Shown: positions 5,823 to 15,069, counted from the stretch's first letter. The stretch is DNA of 36,271 nt from Saprospiraceae bacterium (GCA_027030635.1 JALVES010000135.1:1-36271), one strand, 5' to 3'. Made by a program: numbers and translations. Notes: generated from the sequence alone by a model not told the origin.

Positions 5823-8105
5823 TTACATGCCCTGAAAAGCCATCACCTGCCCAAATGAAATACATTCGTCATTGGGCGAAAGCTGCCGGTGGAAATACAG
5901 CTTTTTTTCATCTCCCATCAACGAAATGGCCAGGTCTGCCAGCCAGGCATTTTGAAAAACGCCACCACTAAAAGCAATTTTCTCAAAACCGTGCGTTTCA
6001 GCAAAGTTAGCAATATATTGCACAAGAGACAAGTGAAACCTGGCACTGATGAAATCGGGCTGCAGCCCCTTTTTTAAGTCCTGCAAAACGGCCTGCAGCA
6101 GAAAAGTCGTCATATCCTCCGGTAAAATGCCCGCAGGCAGATAGGAGTAATAAAAGGAAATCCCGTTTTTTCTAAAATAGCGATAAGCTGCCTGCTCCAA
6201 CTGCATGGCAGCCTGCCCTTCGTAAGTCTGTCGGTCTATGCCAAACAAAAGCGAGGCCACTCCATCGAACAAACGCCCCACGCTGGAGGTCTTCAAATCG
6301 CTGCCTGTCTCTAACAAATGCCTATAAATGCGCCACTCCTCAGCCGTAAAGCGAGATTGCAAAAAGTCATCTGCACCTTCCAGGCCATGCGTCAAAGCCA
6401 AAGCCGAAATGCGCGGTTCCCGTGGCATTTTGTCGCCCAGGATAAAATCAAAATACGGCAAATGCCCCAGCCGCTCTGCCCGGCCATTTTCATAGGAAAA
6501 AAACTCTCCACCCCAAATCTGCCCGTCATCGCCCAGGCCCGTGCCATCCCAAATCACACCCAGCACCCGCTCCCCGGCTTCCAACAAATTGTGCTCTCCC
6601 AACACGGCGTAAAAATGCGCGAGATGGTGTTGAACTTCCAAAACGGGAACGCCTCTCTGCTCCGCCAGCTCGCGACCCCATTGAGTCGAAAAATAAGCGG
6701 GATGTTTATCCACCAAAATGTATTCCGGCTCAAAGTGGAAAAGGTTCTCAAAATGCCTCAAAACCTCCCGATAATTTTCCTGGGCTTCGTAATGCTCCGT
6801 ATTTCCGAGATACTGACTGACAAAGAGATTTCTCTGATGTAAAAGGCTAAAGGTGCTTTTCAACATGGCTCCCATCGCCAATACGGCATTTGGCGGAAGC
6901 CTCAAACCCTCCTGAATCAGGGAAGGCGCCATGCCTCGCGAACGCCTCAAAACAATTCTTTGACGCTTCAGGGGAGTAAAGCGCACAACGCTGTCGTCCT
7001 GTGGAAGTACAATTTCTCTGTTGTTGATCAAAATCGCATCGGCAATGAGGGAGAGCTGTTCGATTGCCTGTTCATCGCTATAGATGATGGTGGAGTTGCT
7101 GGCGTTCCCGCTGGTGGCTACAATGGGTTTGAAAAAATAGCCCAACAGCAAATCGTACAGAGGCGTATAGGGCAACATCACTCCGAGCTGTTGCAAGCCA
7201 GGCGCAATGGCATCAAAAGCGAGTGGCTTCCAAGGGTCTTCCTTCAGGCGCATGATCACAATGGGCGCTTCTACGGATTCCAGCTCTAACTTTTCCCCGA
7301 TGTCCATCTCCACATCTTCGGCCAATTCATAGACATTGTGATACATGAGTGCAAAGGGCTTGTCCGGCCTGTTTTTTCGCTTCCGCAAGCGCTGTACGAC
7401 CTCGGGCTGTGTGGCATCGCAGGTCAACAAATAACCTCCAATTCCTTTGATGGCGACGATTTTGCCGCTCTTCCACAGTTCTGCAATTTCCTCGAAGCGC
7501 TCCAGAGGTTTTTTGCCCTCTTCGGGCGTCCACAAAAACAGTTGAATGGCACATTGAGGGCAGGAATTCGTCTGGGAATGGTAGCGCCGGTCGAAAGGGT
7601 CTTCGTATTCCCGTTGGCAATCATCACACATGGTAAAAGCATCCATCGTGCTGCGCTCGCGGTCGTAAGGCAGCTCGCGTATGAGGGAATAACGCGGCCC
7701 GCAATCCGTACAGGTCGTGAAGGGATAAAGATAACGGCGATTGTCCTCATCATACATCTCCTCGCGACAATTTTGGCAAAAAGCAAAATCGGGCGTGAGC
7801 ATCAGGCCCTTAAAGTTTTCTCCGGCCTGGCTGTGTATGATACGAAAATCTTCGAATACCTCATCGCTAAAAACTTCCTCGAGCCGGCTATCCGTTACGC
7901 GCGCACGGGGCGGCAATTCGCTCAGTATCAGCTGTTCAAAGGCCTTGGCTTTCGCCAAATTTTCGGCATGGAAGCGGATGTGTACGCCATCGGAGGTGTT
8001 GTTTACATATCCACGCAGGCCTTCATTTGCCGCAAGGCTAAAAACCAAAGGACGGAAACCCACCCCCTGTACAATGCCCTGAATATGTATGTGAAATGTT
8101 TTCAC
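5823..8105 (-). CDS. hypF: Carbamoyltransferase HypF
   Basis: HypF makes the cyanide precursor: it converts carbamoyl phosphate and ATP to carbamoyl-adenylate and transfers the carbamoyl group to the HypE C-terminal Cys. The 760-residue product has all domains in order: acylphosphatase (GIVQGVGFRP near the N-terminus), two zinc fingers of the CxxC-x18-CxxC type (CQNC...CTDC and CDDC...CPQC, about 108-185), a YrdC-like domain (about 200-390, with KGIGGYLL and KRKNRPDKPFALM), and a Kae1-like domain with HHLAH and FSGGVFQNAWL. Length is normal. Its ATG overlaps the hyaD stop by four bases (ATGA-type coupling), so it is expressed with the hydrogenase structural genes, away from the other hyp genes. 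Confidence 0.97.
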   Translation of the reverse strand: MKTFHIHIQGIVQGVGFRPLVFSLAANEGLRGYVNNTSDGVHIRFHAENLAKAKAFEQLILSELPPRARVTDSRLEEVFSDEVFEDFRIIHSQAGENFKGLMLTPDFAFCQNCREEMYDEDNRRYLYPFTTCTDCGPRYSLIRELPYDRERSTMDAFTMCDDCQREYEDPFDRRYHSQTNSCPQCAIQLFLWTPEEGKKPLERFEEIAELWKSGKIVAIKGIGGYLLTCDATQPEVVQRLRKRKNRPDKPFALMYHNVYELAEDVEMDIGEKLELESVEAPIVIMRLKEDPWKPLAFDAIAPGLQQLGVMLPYTPLYDLLLGYFFKPIVATSGNASNSTIIYSDEQAIEQLSLIADAILINNREIVLPQDDSVVRFTPLKRQRIVLRRSRGMAPSLIQEGLRLPPNAVLAMGAMLKSTFSLLHQRNLFVSQYLGNTEHYEAQENYREVLRHFENLFHFEPEYILVDKHPAYFSTQWGRELAEQRGVPVLEVQHHLAHFYAVLGEHNLLEAGERVLGVIWDGTGLGDDGQIWGGEFFSYENGRAERLGHLPYFDFILGDKMPREPRISALALTHGLEGADDFLQSRFTAEEWRIYRHLLETGSDLKTSSVGRLFDGVASLLFGIDRQTYEGQAAMQLEQAAYRYFRKNGISFYYSYLPAGILPEDMTTFLLQAVLQDLKKGLQPDFISARFHLSLVQYIANFAETHGFEKIAFSGGVFQNAWLADLAISLMGDEKKLYFHRQLSPNDECISFGQVMAFQGM

Positions 8106-8626
8106 GACACACTGTCACGAATTTCTTCAGCCAAAGCCAAAATATCCCCGATAGCAGTTTCGATGCTTTGCTCCACCGGCGGAGTCATCTCAGTGGTCAT
8201 GGGCTGTACGCCTTCGACGGAAATTGTGATGAGGTAGAGATCGGGCATGTTGTTTTCCTTAAGAAGATAAAGCGTCTCTACCATGTCCTTGAGGCCTACA
8301 TCGTGTACACTCAGACTTTTGGGGAAGTCCGAAGCAAACCTGGGGCGAATGCTTCGAATGGTACCAGCAGGCCGCCCGTCCATGGTAGCATCCACAAAGA
8401 TAACAGTTCCATAGACATCAAAGACATTCATCAGAAAAAAACCGGCAGTACCTCCATCTAACACATCCACGTAAGGGGGCAAATCCATTTTCTCCATGCG
8501 ATGCACGAGATGTACACCTACGCCTTCATCGCCCATGAGGTAATTGCCCACACCCAACACGAGGATGCTGTTGGATTTATCCTCTCCAAAAACAGCATCC
8601 TGCAGAGGCGTTTTTTGATGGCTCAT
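8102..8626 (-). CDS. hyaD: Hydrogenase maturation endopeptidase (HyaD/HoxM family, M52)
   Basis: This protease removes the C-terminal peptide of the large subunit after nickel insertion, locking the active site. The 174-residue product has the M52 nickel-sensing residues in context: Glu in GDEGVGVH, Asp in FVDATMDG, and His in SVHDVGL. About 20 extra N-terminal residues precede the core ILVLGVGNYLMGDEG, so an internal start is conceivable, though no better ATG is evident. It lies seven bases after hyaC and overlaps hypF. Its presumed substrate is the HyaB tail after DPCIACSVH. Confidence 0.94.
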   Translation of the reverse strand: MSHQKTPLQDAVFGEDKSNSILVLGVGNYLMGDEGVGVHLVHRMEKMDLPPYVDVLDGGTAGFFLMNVFDVYGTVIFVDATMDGRPAGTIRSIRPRFASDFPKSLSVHDVGLKDMVETLYLLKENNMPDLYLITISVEGVQPMTTEMTPPVEQSIETAIGDILALAEEIRDSVS

Positions 8627-8633
8627 AAGTCTT

Positions 8634-9329
8634 TCACTCCTCCTTAAAGCGCTCCTTCTTAAAAAATTTAAAACCGCTGATCATGGAAGAGACCTCTCCA
8701 TTGCTTTCCATCCAATCATGGAACAAGACCAGATAGACATGGACGAAGACAATGAACCAAATCAACCACATGCTCAGATGGTGGATGGTGCGGGCCATGA
8801 AGTCGCCACCCAGCGCAGCCGGCACCCAGGCAAACATCTTGGGGAACCACCAACTCGCATTGTTTGAAAACAAACCAAAACCCGTAAACACCATCACCAG
8901 AGCCAGCAGGAACATCAGCAGATAGGCCAGGCCGGCTACGGCATTATGCCCTATGTTTACACTTGAAAGACCGGGCTTTCTTTCCGGAATGAGAAGGATG
9001 TCGTGCTTCAATACGTGCAGCATATTTTGCAGGCCCTTTTTGTTGAAGGGCAGGAAATTCCTCCAATGGGCATAGCGGTTGCCGGCAAATGCCCAATAGA
9101 TGCGCAAAATCATCACAGCTACAAAGAGGTAAGCAGCCGTAAAGTGTATGAATCGCACGATGCCAAACCAATAGCGATGCGAAGCCTCATCGCCCGACAT
9201 GATGGCCGGAGGGTCGGCAATGAGGAAGCCCGTGATGGTCAGGGTTAAAATGCACAACGCATTGATCCAGTGAAATATCCTGACAGGGCCTTCCCAAATA
9301 TAGAGTCTTTTGTAGTCTTGAGTTTTCAT
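8634..9329 (-). CDS. hyaC: [NiFe]-hydrogenase b-type cytochrome subunit (HyaC/HoxZ family)
   Basis: This integral membrane dihaem cytochrome b anchors the hydrogenase heterodimer to the inner membrane and passes electrons from H2 to quinone. The product shows about four transmembrane helices and histidines suited to haem binding: RIFHWINA in the first, RFIHFTAAY in the second, and TIHHLSMW and VHVYLVLFHDW near the C-terminus. The track start at 9353 would overlap hyaB. The ATG at 9329 (MKTQDYKRLYIW) fits the family N-terminus better and leaves an 11-base gap. Its presence supports a membrane-bound uptake hydrogenase. Confidence 0.94.
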   Translation of the reverse strand: MKTQDYKRLYIWEGPVRIFHWINALCILTLTITGFLIADPPAIMSGDEASHRYWFGIVRFIHFTAAYLFVAVMILRIYWAFAGNRYAHWRNFLPFNKKGLQNMLHVLKHDILLIPERKPGLSSVNIGHNAVAGLAYLLMFLLALVMVFTGFGLFSNNASWWFPKMFAWVPAALGGDFMARTIHHLSMWLIWFIVFVHVYLVLFHDWMESNGEVSSMISGFKFFKKERFKEE

Positions 9330-9340
9330 GCCGGATGCTT

Positions 9341-11071
9341 TTAGACACTGCAAATAGAAATGTTGTCCACGCTGTTGATGTGCCGGCCATGTTCGTCGTA
9401 AAGGTGTACGGAACAGGCGATGCAGGGATCAAAGGAGTGGATGGTACGCAGGATTTCGAGAGGCAGTTTCTCATCGGCTACGGGCGTGCCCAACAAGGTT
9501 GACTCATAGGCCGAGCGTTGTCCTTTGGGGTCGCGCGGGGAGGCATTCCAGGTTGAAGGTACGACTTGCTGATAGTTCTCCGTCTTGCCGTCTTTGATGC
9601 GAATCCAATGCGCCAGAGCGCCACGCGGTGCTTCGGTATAGCCTACACCTTTGGCTTCTGCAGGCCAGGTCTCCGGCTCCCATTTTTCCATATTGGCCAT
9701 GCGCGTATCGCCATTGTTGATGTTTTGAATCAGTTGATCGTAAAACTCCAGGCCCCAGCGTGCAGAGAGCTTGGCACAAATGGCACGGGCAGCAGTACGC
9801 CCCAGGGTAGAGAAAAGCGCATCCACCGGCAGGTCGAGATAGTTCAATACGGCATCCACTTCTTCCATGGTCTCTTTGTCTCCCCTGGCATAATTGACCA
9901 ATACGCGGGCCAGCGGGCCAACCTCCATGGGATGCTCCTTCCAGCGCGGAGTCTTGATGAAGCTGTATTTTTGGCTGACATCCAGGTGGGTATAAGGCGG
10001 CTTGGGCCCTGTGTAATTGATGTTGGTCTCACCATCCCAGGGATGCTTGCCCGCATTGCCGTCGCCGCTGTAGTCGTACCAGGAGTTGTTCACAAACTCC
10101 TGAATGTCTTCGTTGCGGTGATTGACATCGTGGACTTTCGTCAAATCCCGATTCAGAATGACGCCCTGCTTAAACTTAAAATTAGCGACATCGGCAAAGC
10201 CATTGACGGGATATTCGCCATAGCTCATGTAGTTGCCAAAACCGCGCCCGATGGCGCCCCAGTCTTTGTAGAAAGAAGCTATGGCAAGCAGGTCAGGAAC
10301 ATAGACCTGCTCAATAAAGCGCTTGCCATCCTCCAACAAGCGACGCACGTAAGCGAGGCGCTCGGCATTCAGGCCTCCCGGGTCATTGATATTGATGGCA
10401 CAGGCCATACCTCCCACCAGATAGTTGGGATGTGGATTTTTCCCGCCGAAAATGGTATGTACTTTGACGATTTCCTTTTGCCACTCCAGTGCCTCGAGAT
10501 AATGAGCTACCGCCATGAGATTGGCCTCCGGAGGCAGTTTCATGGCCGGATGCCCCCAGTAGCCATTGGCAAAAATACCCAACTGGCCGCTTTCCACGAA
10601 TTTCGTCAGGCGCTTTTGCAAGTCAGAGAAATAACCCGGCGAACTCTTTGGCCAGGAGGAAATGCTCTGCGCCAAACGGGAAGTCGCCGCAGGATCAGCC
10701 TTGAGCGCACTCACCACATCCACCCAATCCAGAGCGTGCAGGTGGTAAAAGTGTACCACGTGATCGTGTTGGTAAAGGGCCGAAACCATCATATTCCGAA
10801 CCATCTCTGCATTGGGCGGAATGACTATGCCCAGGGCATCTTCCACAGCCCTTACGGAAGTCAGGGCGTGAACGGTAGTACACACCCCACAGGTGCGCTG
10901 TACAAAGGCCCACACATCGCGGGGATCGCGCCCTTTGACGATGTTCTCAATACCCCGCACCATGGTGCAGGAACTCCAGGCATCCACGATTTTTCCGTCT
11001 TTGACTTCTGCTTCTATTCTGAGGTGTCCTTCGATCCGCGTGATGGGATCAACAACTATTCTTTCTGCCAT
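9341..11071 (-). CDS. hyaB: [NiFe]-hydrogenase large subunit (group 1)
   Basis: This is the catalytic subunit holding the NiFe(CN)2CO site that oxidises H2. The 576-residue product has both nickel-ligand motifs: RTCGVCT (Cys61 and Cys64) and DPCIACSVH near the C-terminus. About 20 residues follow the last His, the tail expected to be cut off by HyaD. The N-terminus VVDPITRIEGHLRIE is typical. It follows hyaA by 60 bases; the gap contains a short A/T-rich stem (11082-11087 with 11096-11101). It has no signal of its own and would be exported with HyaA through Tat. Confidence 0.98.
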   Translation of the reverse strand: MAERIVVDPITRIEGHLRIEAEVKDGKIVDAWSSCTMVRGIENIVKGRDPRDVWAFVQRTCGVCTTVHALTSVRAVEDALGIVIPPNAEMVRNMMVSALYQHDHVVHFYHLHALDWVDVVSALKADPAATSRLAQSISSWPKSSPGYFSDLQKRLTKFVESGQLGIFANGYWGHPAMKLPPEANLMAVAHYLEALEWQKEIVKVHTIFGGKNPHPNYLVGGMACAININDPGGLNAERLAYVRRLLEDGKRFIEQVYVPDLLAIASFYKDWGAIGRGFGNYMSYGEYPVNGFADVANFKFKQGVILNRDLTKVHDVNHRNEDIQEFVNNSWYDYSGDGNAGKHPWDGETNINYTGPKPPYTHLDVSQKYSFIKTPRWKEHPMEVGPLARVLVNYARGDKETMEEVDAVLNYLDLPVDALFSTLGRTAARAICAKLSARWGLEFYDQLIQNINNGDTRMANMEKWEPETWPAEAKGVGYTEAPRGALAHWIRIKDGKTENYQQVVPSTWNASPRDPKGQRSAYESTLLGTPVADEKLPLEILRTIHSFDPCIACSVHLYDEHGRHINSVDNISICSV

Positions 11072-11131
11072 TTTTTTTGCTTTTTACTGTGAAAAGTAAA
11101 AGGGTTTGTCTTTGTGCTCAAAGTCTGTTAG

Positions 11132-12259
11132 TCAGGCTTTTAGCTCTTCTTCATTGGTCTTGCCTTCTGCCCGCTGGGCACGCTTGGCCTTTCGTTTGGC
11201 GACAGCCGAAGCTATGGCATGAACGCCTATACCGGCAGCCACTGCCCCCGTAACCCCCATGCCAATTTTATCGGCTGTGGATTCTATGCCAAAACCTTTC
11301 AATCCCGTCAGGCGTTCGTAGAGCGGACCGTTGTCCCAGAAGTTTTCCTCGCTGCAACCGATACAACCGTGGCCGGATTGAATGGGATAGCTCACGCCAT
11401 TGTTCCAGCGCATGGAACCACAGGCATTGTAGGTCATCGGGCCTTTGCAACCCACCTTGTACAGGCAGTAGCCTTTCCTGGCATTTTCATCATCAAAATG
11501 CTCGGCAAACAAACCTGCATCGTAATAAGGCCGACGGTAGCAGCTGTCATGCACGCGCTTGGCATAGAAAGCCTTCGGGCGCCCGATTCTGTCTAATTCC
11601 GGCAAAGTCCCAAAAGTCAAAACGTGAACGATGACCCCTGCCATCACCTCGCCTATGGGCGGGCAACCCGGCACTTTCACAATGGGCTTGTCTTTGATGA
11701 TCTTGTGAATGGGCGTCGCGCCTGTCGGATTGGGATAAGCCGATTGAACACAGCCATTCGAAGCACAGCTGCCCCAGGCAATGATGGCCTTGGCACCGGC
11801 TGCAGCCTCTTTCAACTGCTCCAAAGCCGTCTTACCTGCTATGCAGCAATACTGCCCGTCGTCTTTCAAAGGCACGGAACCCTCCACACAGAGAATGTAC
11901 TCTCCATGATACTTCTCCATGGTGGCATGCTTGGCCGCCTCGGCCTGCTCACCGGCCGCAGCCATCAGCGTCTCCGTGTAATCCAAGGAAATCTTGTCCA
12001 AAATAATGTCTGCCACGATGGGATGGTCCGAGCGTATGAAAGACTCACTGCAACAGGTACATTCCTGGTAATGCTCCCAAATGACCGGCACACGGGGCGT
12101 GTTTTCCAAAGCATCTGCAATCTGGGCAATAGCCGACGTCTTCAAACCCATGTAAGCCGCCATAAAAGTGGCAAACTTCATGAAATCCCGTCGCGTATAA
12201 CCCATCTTAATAATGGCATCAAAATACGTTTCCCGCTTGTCTGATTTTACCATGATCAA
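11132..12259 (-). CDS. hyaA: [NiFe]-hydrogenase small subunit with six-Cys proximal-cluster pattern
   Basis: This is the electron-transfer subunit with three Fe-S clusters. The 375-residue product has a Tat motif RRDFMK at residues 23-28 and a hydrophobic segment after it. Proximal-cluster cysteines are at 67, 69, 70, 165, 170 and 199. Their spacing matches E. coli Hyd-1 HyaA (17, 19, 20, 115, 120, 149), including the two extra cysteines that form the O2-tolerant [4Fe-3S] cluster. The distal cluster (VHDSCYRR, GYCLYKVGCKG) and medial cluster (ACGSMRWNNG...GCIGC) ligands are also present. A C-terminal helix (about 330-350) should anchor it to the membrane. It is first in the operon; ATGs at 12259 and 12253 are both possible starts. 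Confidence 0.98.
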   Translation of the reverse strand: MIMVKSDKRETYFDAIIKMGYTRRDFMKFATFMAAYMGLKTSAIAQIADALENTPRVPVIWEHYQECTCCSESFIRSDHPIVADIILDKISLDYTETLMAAAGEQAEAAKHATMEKYHGEYILCVEGSVPLKDDGQYCCIAGKTALEQLKEAAAGAKAIIAWGSCASNGCVQSAYPNPTGATPIHKIIKDKPIVKVPGCPPIGEVMAGVIVHVLTFGTLPELDRIGRPKAFYAKRVHDSCYRRPYYDAGLFAEHFDDENARKGYCLYKVGCKGPMTYNACGSMRWNNGVSYPIQSGHGCIGCSEENFWDNGPLYERLTGLKGFGIESTADKIGMGVTGAVAAGIGVHAIASAVAKRKAKRAQRAEGKTNEEELKA

Positions 12260-12406
12260 ATCATTTTATGACCTAAAAAAGCACGCCAATCACCTTCTCC
12301 AATAGAGAAAGTGCTGGAAGTAAAAGTTCCAAAACCAAGATGGGTGAAATACAGGATTGCTCTTAAAGAATCACGCCTTTTACGGAAAAGGGGCGACAAT
12401 TTTGAG

Positions 12407-12438
12407 CAAAATTATAATCCCCGACAGACAAAACCAAA
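12407..12438 (-). promoter_or_regulatory. Consensus promoter of the hydrogenase operon
   Basis: On the minus strand TTTG (12438-12435) is followed by exactly 20 bases and then TAATTTTG (12414-12407). This matches the Bacteroidota primary-sigma consensus TTTG-N19-21-TAnnTTTG. Transcription should begin near 12403. Confidence 0.8.
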
Positions 12439-12546
12439 TTTTCAAAAAAATTTATATTCAATCTAAATAACAGCTTCGGCAACATCCCACTTATTGCGCC
12501 CCAAAGAAAATTTCCGACTTATATTCGTTTTTTACAGAGATTCGTG

Positions 12547-12554
12547 TATATTTG
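12547..12554 (+). promoter_or_regulatory. -7 promoter box of the multihaem lipoprotein gene
   Basis: TATATTTG matches TAnnTTTG, with an imperfect -33 element TTCG 19 bases upstream. It lies inside the over-long ORF-track frame, supporting the later ATG at 12616 as the real start. Confidence 0.6.
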
Positions 12555-12615
12555 TCAGGAATTTATAAAAAACAAAACGCGATGTAACCACTTTCCTTCA
12601 CTAAATTCAGGACGT

Positions 12616-15069
12616 ATGAGGAATGTATTTATGCTCTTGGGATGCATGAGTGTCTTGTTCGCCTTCTCCGCTTGTCAGGGGGACAAGCAGGCGGAAGGCG
12701 ACGACTTCATCATCACCATCAATTACGAACTGGGCATGCACTGCACGGGTTTCGACTTCGAATACTGCTGTGTGCTGCCGCCCTACAACAGCATCCAGGC
12801 TCAGGTCATCAAACGCGGCAAGGGCAGGGAAAAACCCCAGCTCATGGATGCCTTTGACCCGGCCGACCCCACCATCCTTATTGACAAGGAAACGGGCAAG
12901 CGCTACAGACTGAAGTACACCTTCGACGACAACACCTTCTCCGAAGGCAGCAAGATGGTCTATTGGAACGCGCCCTACGACATCAACCGCAACGGCAACA
13001 CCAACGAAGGCGGTGAAAGCGTGGCCAATGCCTATTGGAATCACCTCTACATCTACAAAGATTTGGAGGGCAGCAATCCTGGCAAGACCTCCGAAGATGC
13101 CAAAAAAATCTTCGTCGGAGGCCCCGACCTGCAGGTACCTCAGGATGCCGGCCCCTCGGGCCAGGGCATGTCGGGCTATTTGCGCAATGCCACAGACAAG
13201 GGTACCGTGGTCTTCACCAAATCTCCGGTACTGGACAATGTGCCCATCGTGCTGACCAACCCGGGTATCTGGGAAGCGCTTGGCCTGCCACTGACGCCTT
13301 TCTACGACAGCGAAATGGGAGGCAAAGACCTCAAAGTCGTTACAGAGCAAAACATCCAGCCTTTCCAAATCGCCCGTGTAACTTTGGTTGATGCCGAAAC
13401 AGACGAACCCGTCATCAACGCCTCCACAGGCAAACCGGCTTCTTTTATCGGTACCGAGCCCATTGACGTGCCCAACTGCAACAACTGCCACGGCACGGAA
13501 AACGCCAATGAGGCTTTTCCCGATGTATGGGAAATGGTACAAACCGAGAAAAAGTACTGGAAATCCATCGGGGCTTCTGATTGGTATGCCGACCTCAAAG
13601 GCACAGCCATCAGCATCCTGGCCATCCACGACCGCAAGCACGGCACCACTTTTACTGCCAAATACAACGGTGAAGCCACTTCCAATCGCCTCGGCCGCAG
13701 CAGCGTACTCTGCCAAAAATGCCATGCCGACAATGTCATAGGCGTTTTGGGCAGCGCCACCGTCGTACACAAAAACGGCCGCGTGGAAGTACACGATGCA
13801 AGCCGCATAGACCTCGGCCTGCCCGATGGCACGCCCGTGGATTTGTTGGACCCCAACAATCCCAACACGCCTGAAGACGGCACCGTCATTCCGCCATTGA
13901 CAGAGGCCATACATTACGCGCATCAAAAAGTGCGCCCCCTGCCCGATGCAGAAGGCCGTAGCGGAGCCTGCCAGGGCTGCCATCCGGCTCACCGCTTCGA
14001 CCGCAGCATGGATGCTTATCCCATCACAGCCGACGGGCAAAACGCCTTCGCCAAAGGCGATAACCGCGATGCCGCCGGCGGATGCTACGTAGGCCGCGAC
14101 GTTCACTCCAATCCCAACAAAGACAAAGACGGCTGTGAAACGCCCAGCTCCCTGAATGCCATCGGCCAGTGGCTCAAAGACAACGTCTATGGCGACGGAG
14201 AAAACGCCAAAGGCCTCTGGTGTACCAACTGCCACAACCAGCTCAGCCGCGAGCTCTACAAGCACGATCAGCTCACGCCCAAAACGGCCTTCGATCCCGA
14301 TCCTTCCACTACCCTGCGCGACAACTCCCTCGAGGAAATCGCAAAAGCCATCGGATGGACCATGGACGAACTCATCGCCAACCTGGACCCCAAAGTCCAA
14401 CTCGATGACAACGGCCACGACACGGGCGCAACGCTCAATCCCTGGTTGCCCGCAGGACAACGCAGCACGGCAGCCATTGCCGTCATCGCCACCAAAGACG
14501 GCGGGCCGGTCGTAACCAAAGACAGCGACGGCGACATCAACGTCCAGATTCTGTCTGCCAACCCCAATGTCGCAGACCGCTTTGCCGACCAAAACGGCTT
14601 TGCAGCTCCTTACGAGGCTGCCACCCAGGGCCGCGACTACTGGCTGTCTCCGGGTGAACCCCACTGCGCCGACTGCCACAGAGCGCCTTTCGTAGAATCT
14701 CAGGGCGGCGTAGCCTTCCCCATCAATCAACCGGGGAAATACTCCCTCATGCGCTACTCCAAAGGCCACTCGGGACTGGCCTGCCAGGCCTGCCACCAGT
14801 CTATCCACGGTTTGTATCCCACCACTACAGTGGATAAAACCACTTACGACCAGGCAGCAGCCCTGAATCCCGATGGCAGCCACGGCCCGCTCAAGTGCAA
14901 CACCTGCCATGCCGCTGTCAACGAACACGGCATTCCGCTCATCGCCGTAGGCAAAACCTACAAAGGCAAAACCATAGGCGATGACTACGCACTGGCCGTA
15001 GAATTTATGCACGCCATCGGCCACGATGATGGCGGTAAAGGCGGTACTCCCATGGAAGAAGAACACTAA
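12616..15069 (+). CDS. Seven-haem c-type cytochrome lipoprotein
   Basis: Predicted envelope electron carrier. The start at 12616 gives a lipoprotein signal peptide with lipobox FSAC and Cys20. The following QGDKQ is Gln/Asp/Lys-rich, loosely like Bacteroidota surface-export signals. The mature part has an opening segment with ELGMHCTGFDFEYCC and then seven CxxCH motifs: CNNCH, CQKCH, CQGCH, CTNCH, CADCH, CQACH and CNTCH. No transmembrane helix follows the signal. At 817 residues it is much larger than a simple multihaem domain. I do not recognise a named family. It diverges from hyaA across a shared control region, suggesting it exchanges electrons with the hydrogenase system, which is inference. 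A terminator follows at 15110. Confidence 0.92.
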   Translation: MRNVFMLLGCMSVLFAFSACQGDKQAEGDDFIITINYELGMHCTGFDFEYCCVLPPYNSIQAQVIKRGKGREKPQLMDAFDPADPTILIDKETGKRYRLKYTFDDNTFSEGSKMVYWNAPYDINRNGNTNEGGESVANAYWNHLYIYKDLEGSNPGKTSEDAKKIFVGGPDLQVPQDAGPSGQGMSGYLRNATDKGTVVFTKSPVLDNVPIVLTNPGIWEALGLPLTPFYDSEMGGKDLKVVTEQNIQPFQIARVTLVDAETDEPVINASTGKPASFIGTEPIDVPNCNNCHGTENANEAFPDVWEMVQTEKKYWKSIGASDWYADLKGTAISILAIHDRKHGTTFTAKYNGEATSNRLGRSSVLCQKCHADNVIGVLGSATVVHKNGRVEVHDASRIDLGLPDGTPVDLLDPNNPNTPEDGTVIPPLTEAIHYAHQKVRPLPDAEGRSGACQGCHPAHRFDRSMDAYPITADGQNAFAKGDNRDAAGGCYVGRDVHSNPNKDKDGCETPSSLNAIGQWLKDNVYGDGENAKGLWCTNCHNQLSRELYKHDQLTPKTAFDPDPSTTLRDNSLEEIAKAIGWTMDELIANLDPKVQLDDNGHDTGATLNPWLPAGQRSTAAIAVIATKDGGPVVTKDSDGDINVQILSANPNVADRFADQNGFAAPYEAATQGRDYWLSPGEPHCADCHRAPFVESQGGVAFPINQPGKYSLMRYSKGHSGLACQACHQSIHGLYPTTTVDKTTYDQAAALNPDGSHGPLKCNTCHAAVNEHGIPLIAVGKTYKGKTIGDDYALAVEFMHAIGHDDGGKGGTPMEEEH

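Larger units (their letters stand above)
12260..12615. other. Divergent intergenic control region between hyaA and the multihaem lipoprotein gene
   Basis: This 356-base AT-rich stretch has no plausible gene. It holds the minus promoter for hyaA (12407-12438) and the plus promoter for the cytochrome gene (12547-12554). The hyaA leader is about 140 bases and contains a small hairpin (tggaa/ttcca, 12315-12331). Both transcription units could be co-regulated from here, but I recognise no operator. Confidence 0.7.

Noticed and set aside
9566-11092. 508-residue plus-strand ORF opposite hyaB
   Set aside because: It is a shadow of the hydrogenase large subunit, whose complete motifs prove the minus frame. 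The antisense translation shows no domain or signal.
12607-15066. 819-residue minus-strand ORF opposite the multihaem cytochrome gene
   Set aside because: The plus frame has a lipobox and seven CxxCH motifs. The antisense product is low-complexity-like (GVAVVA runs) and arises from codon bias.
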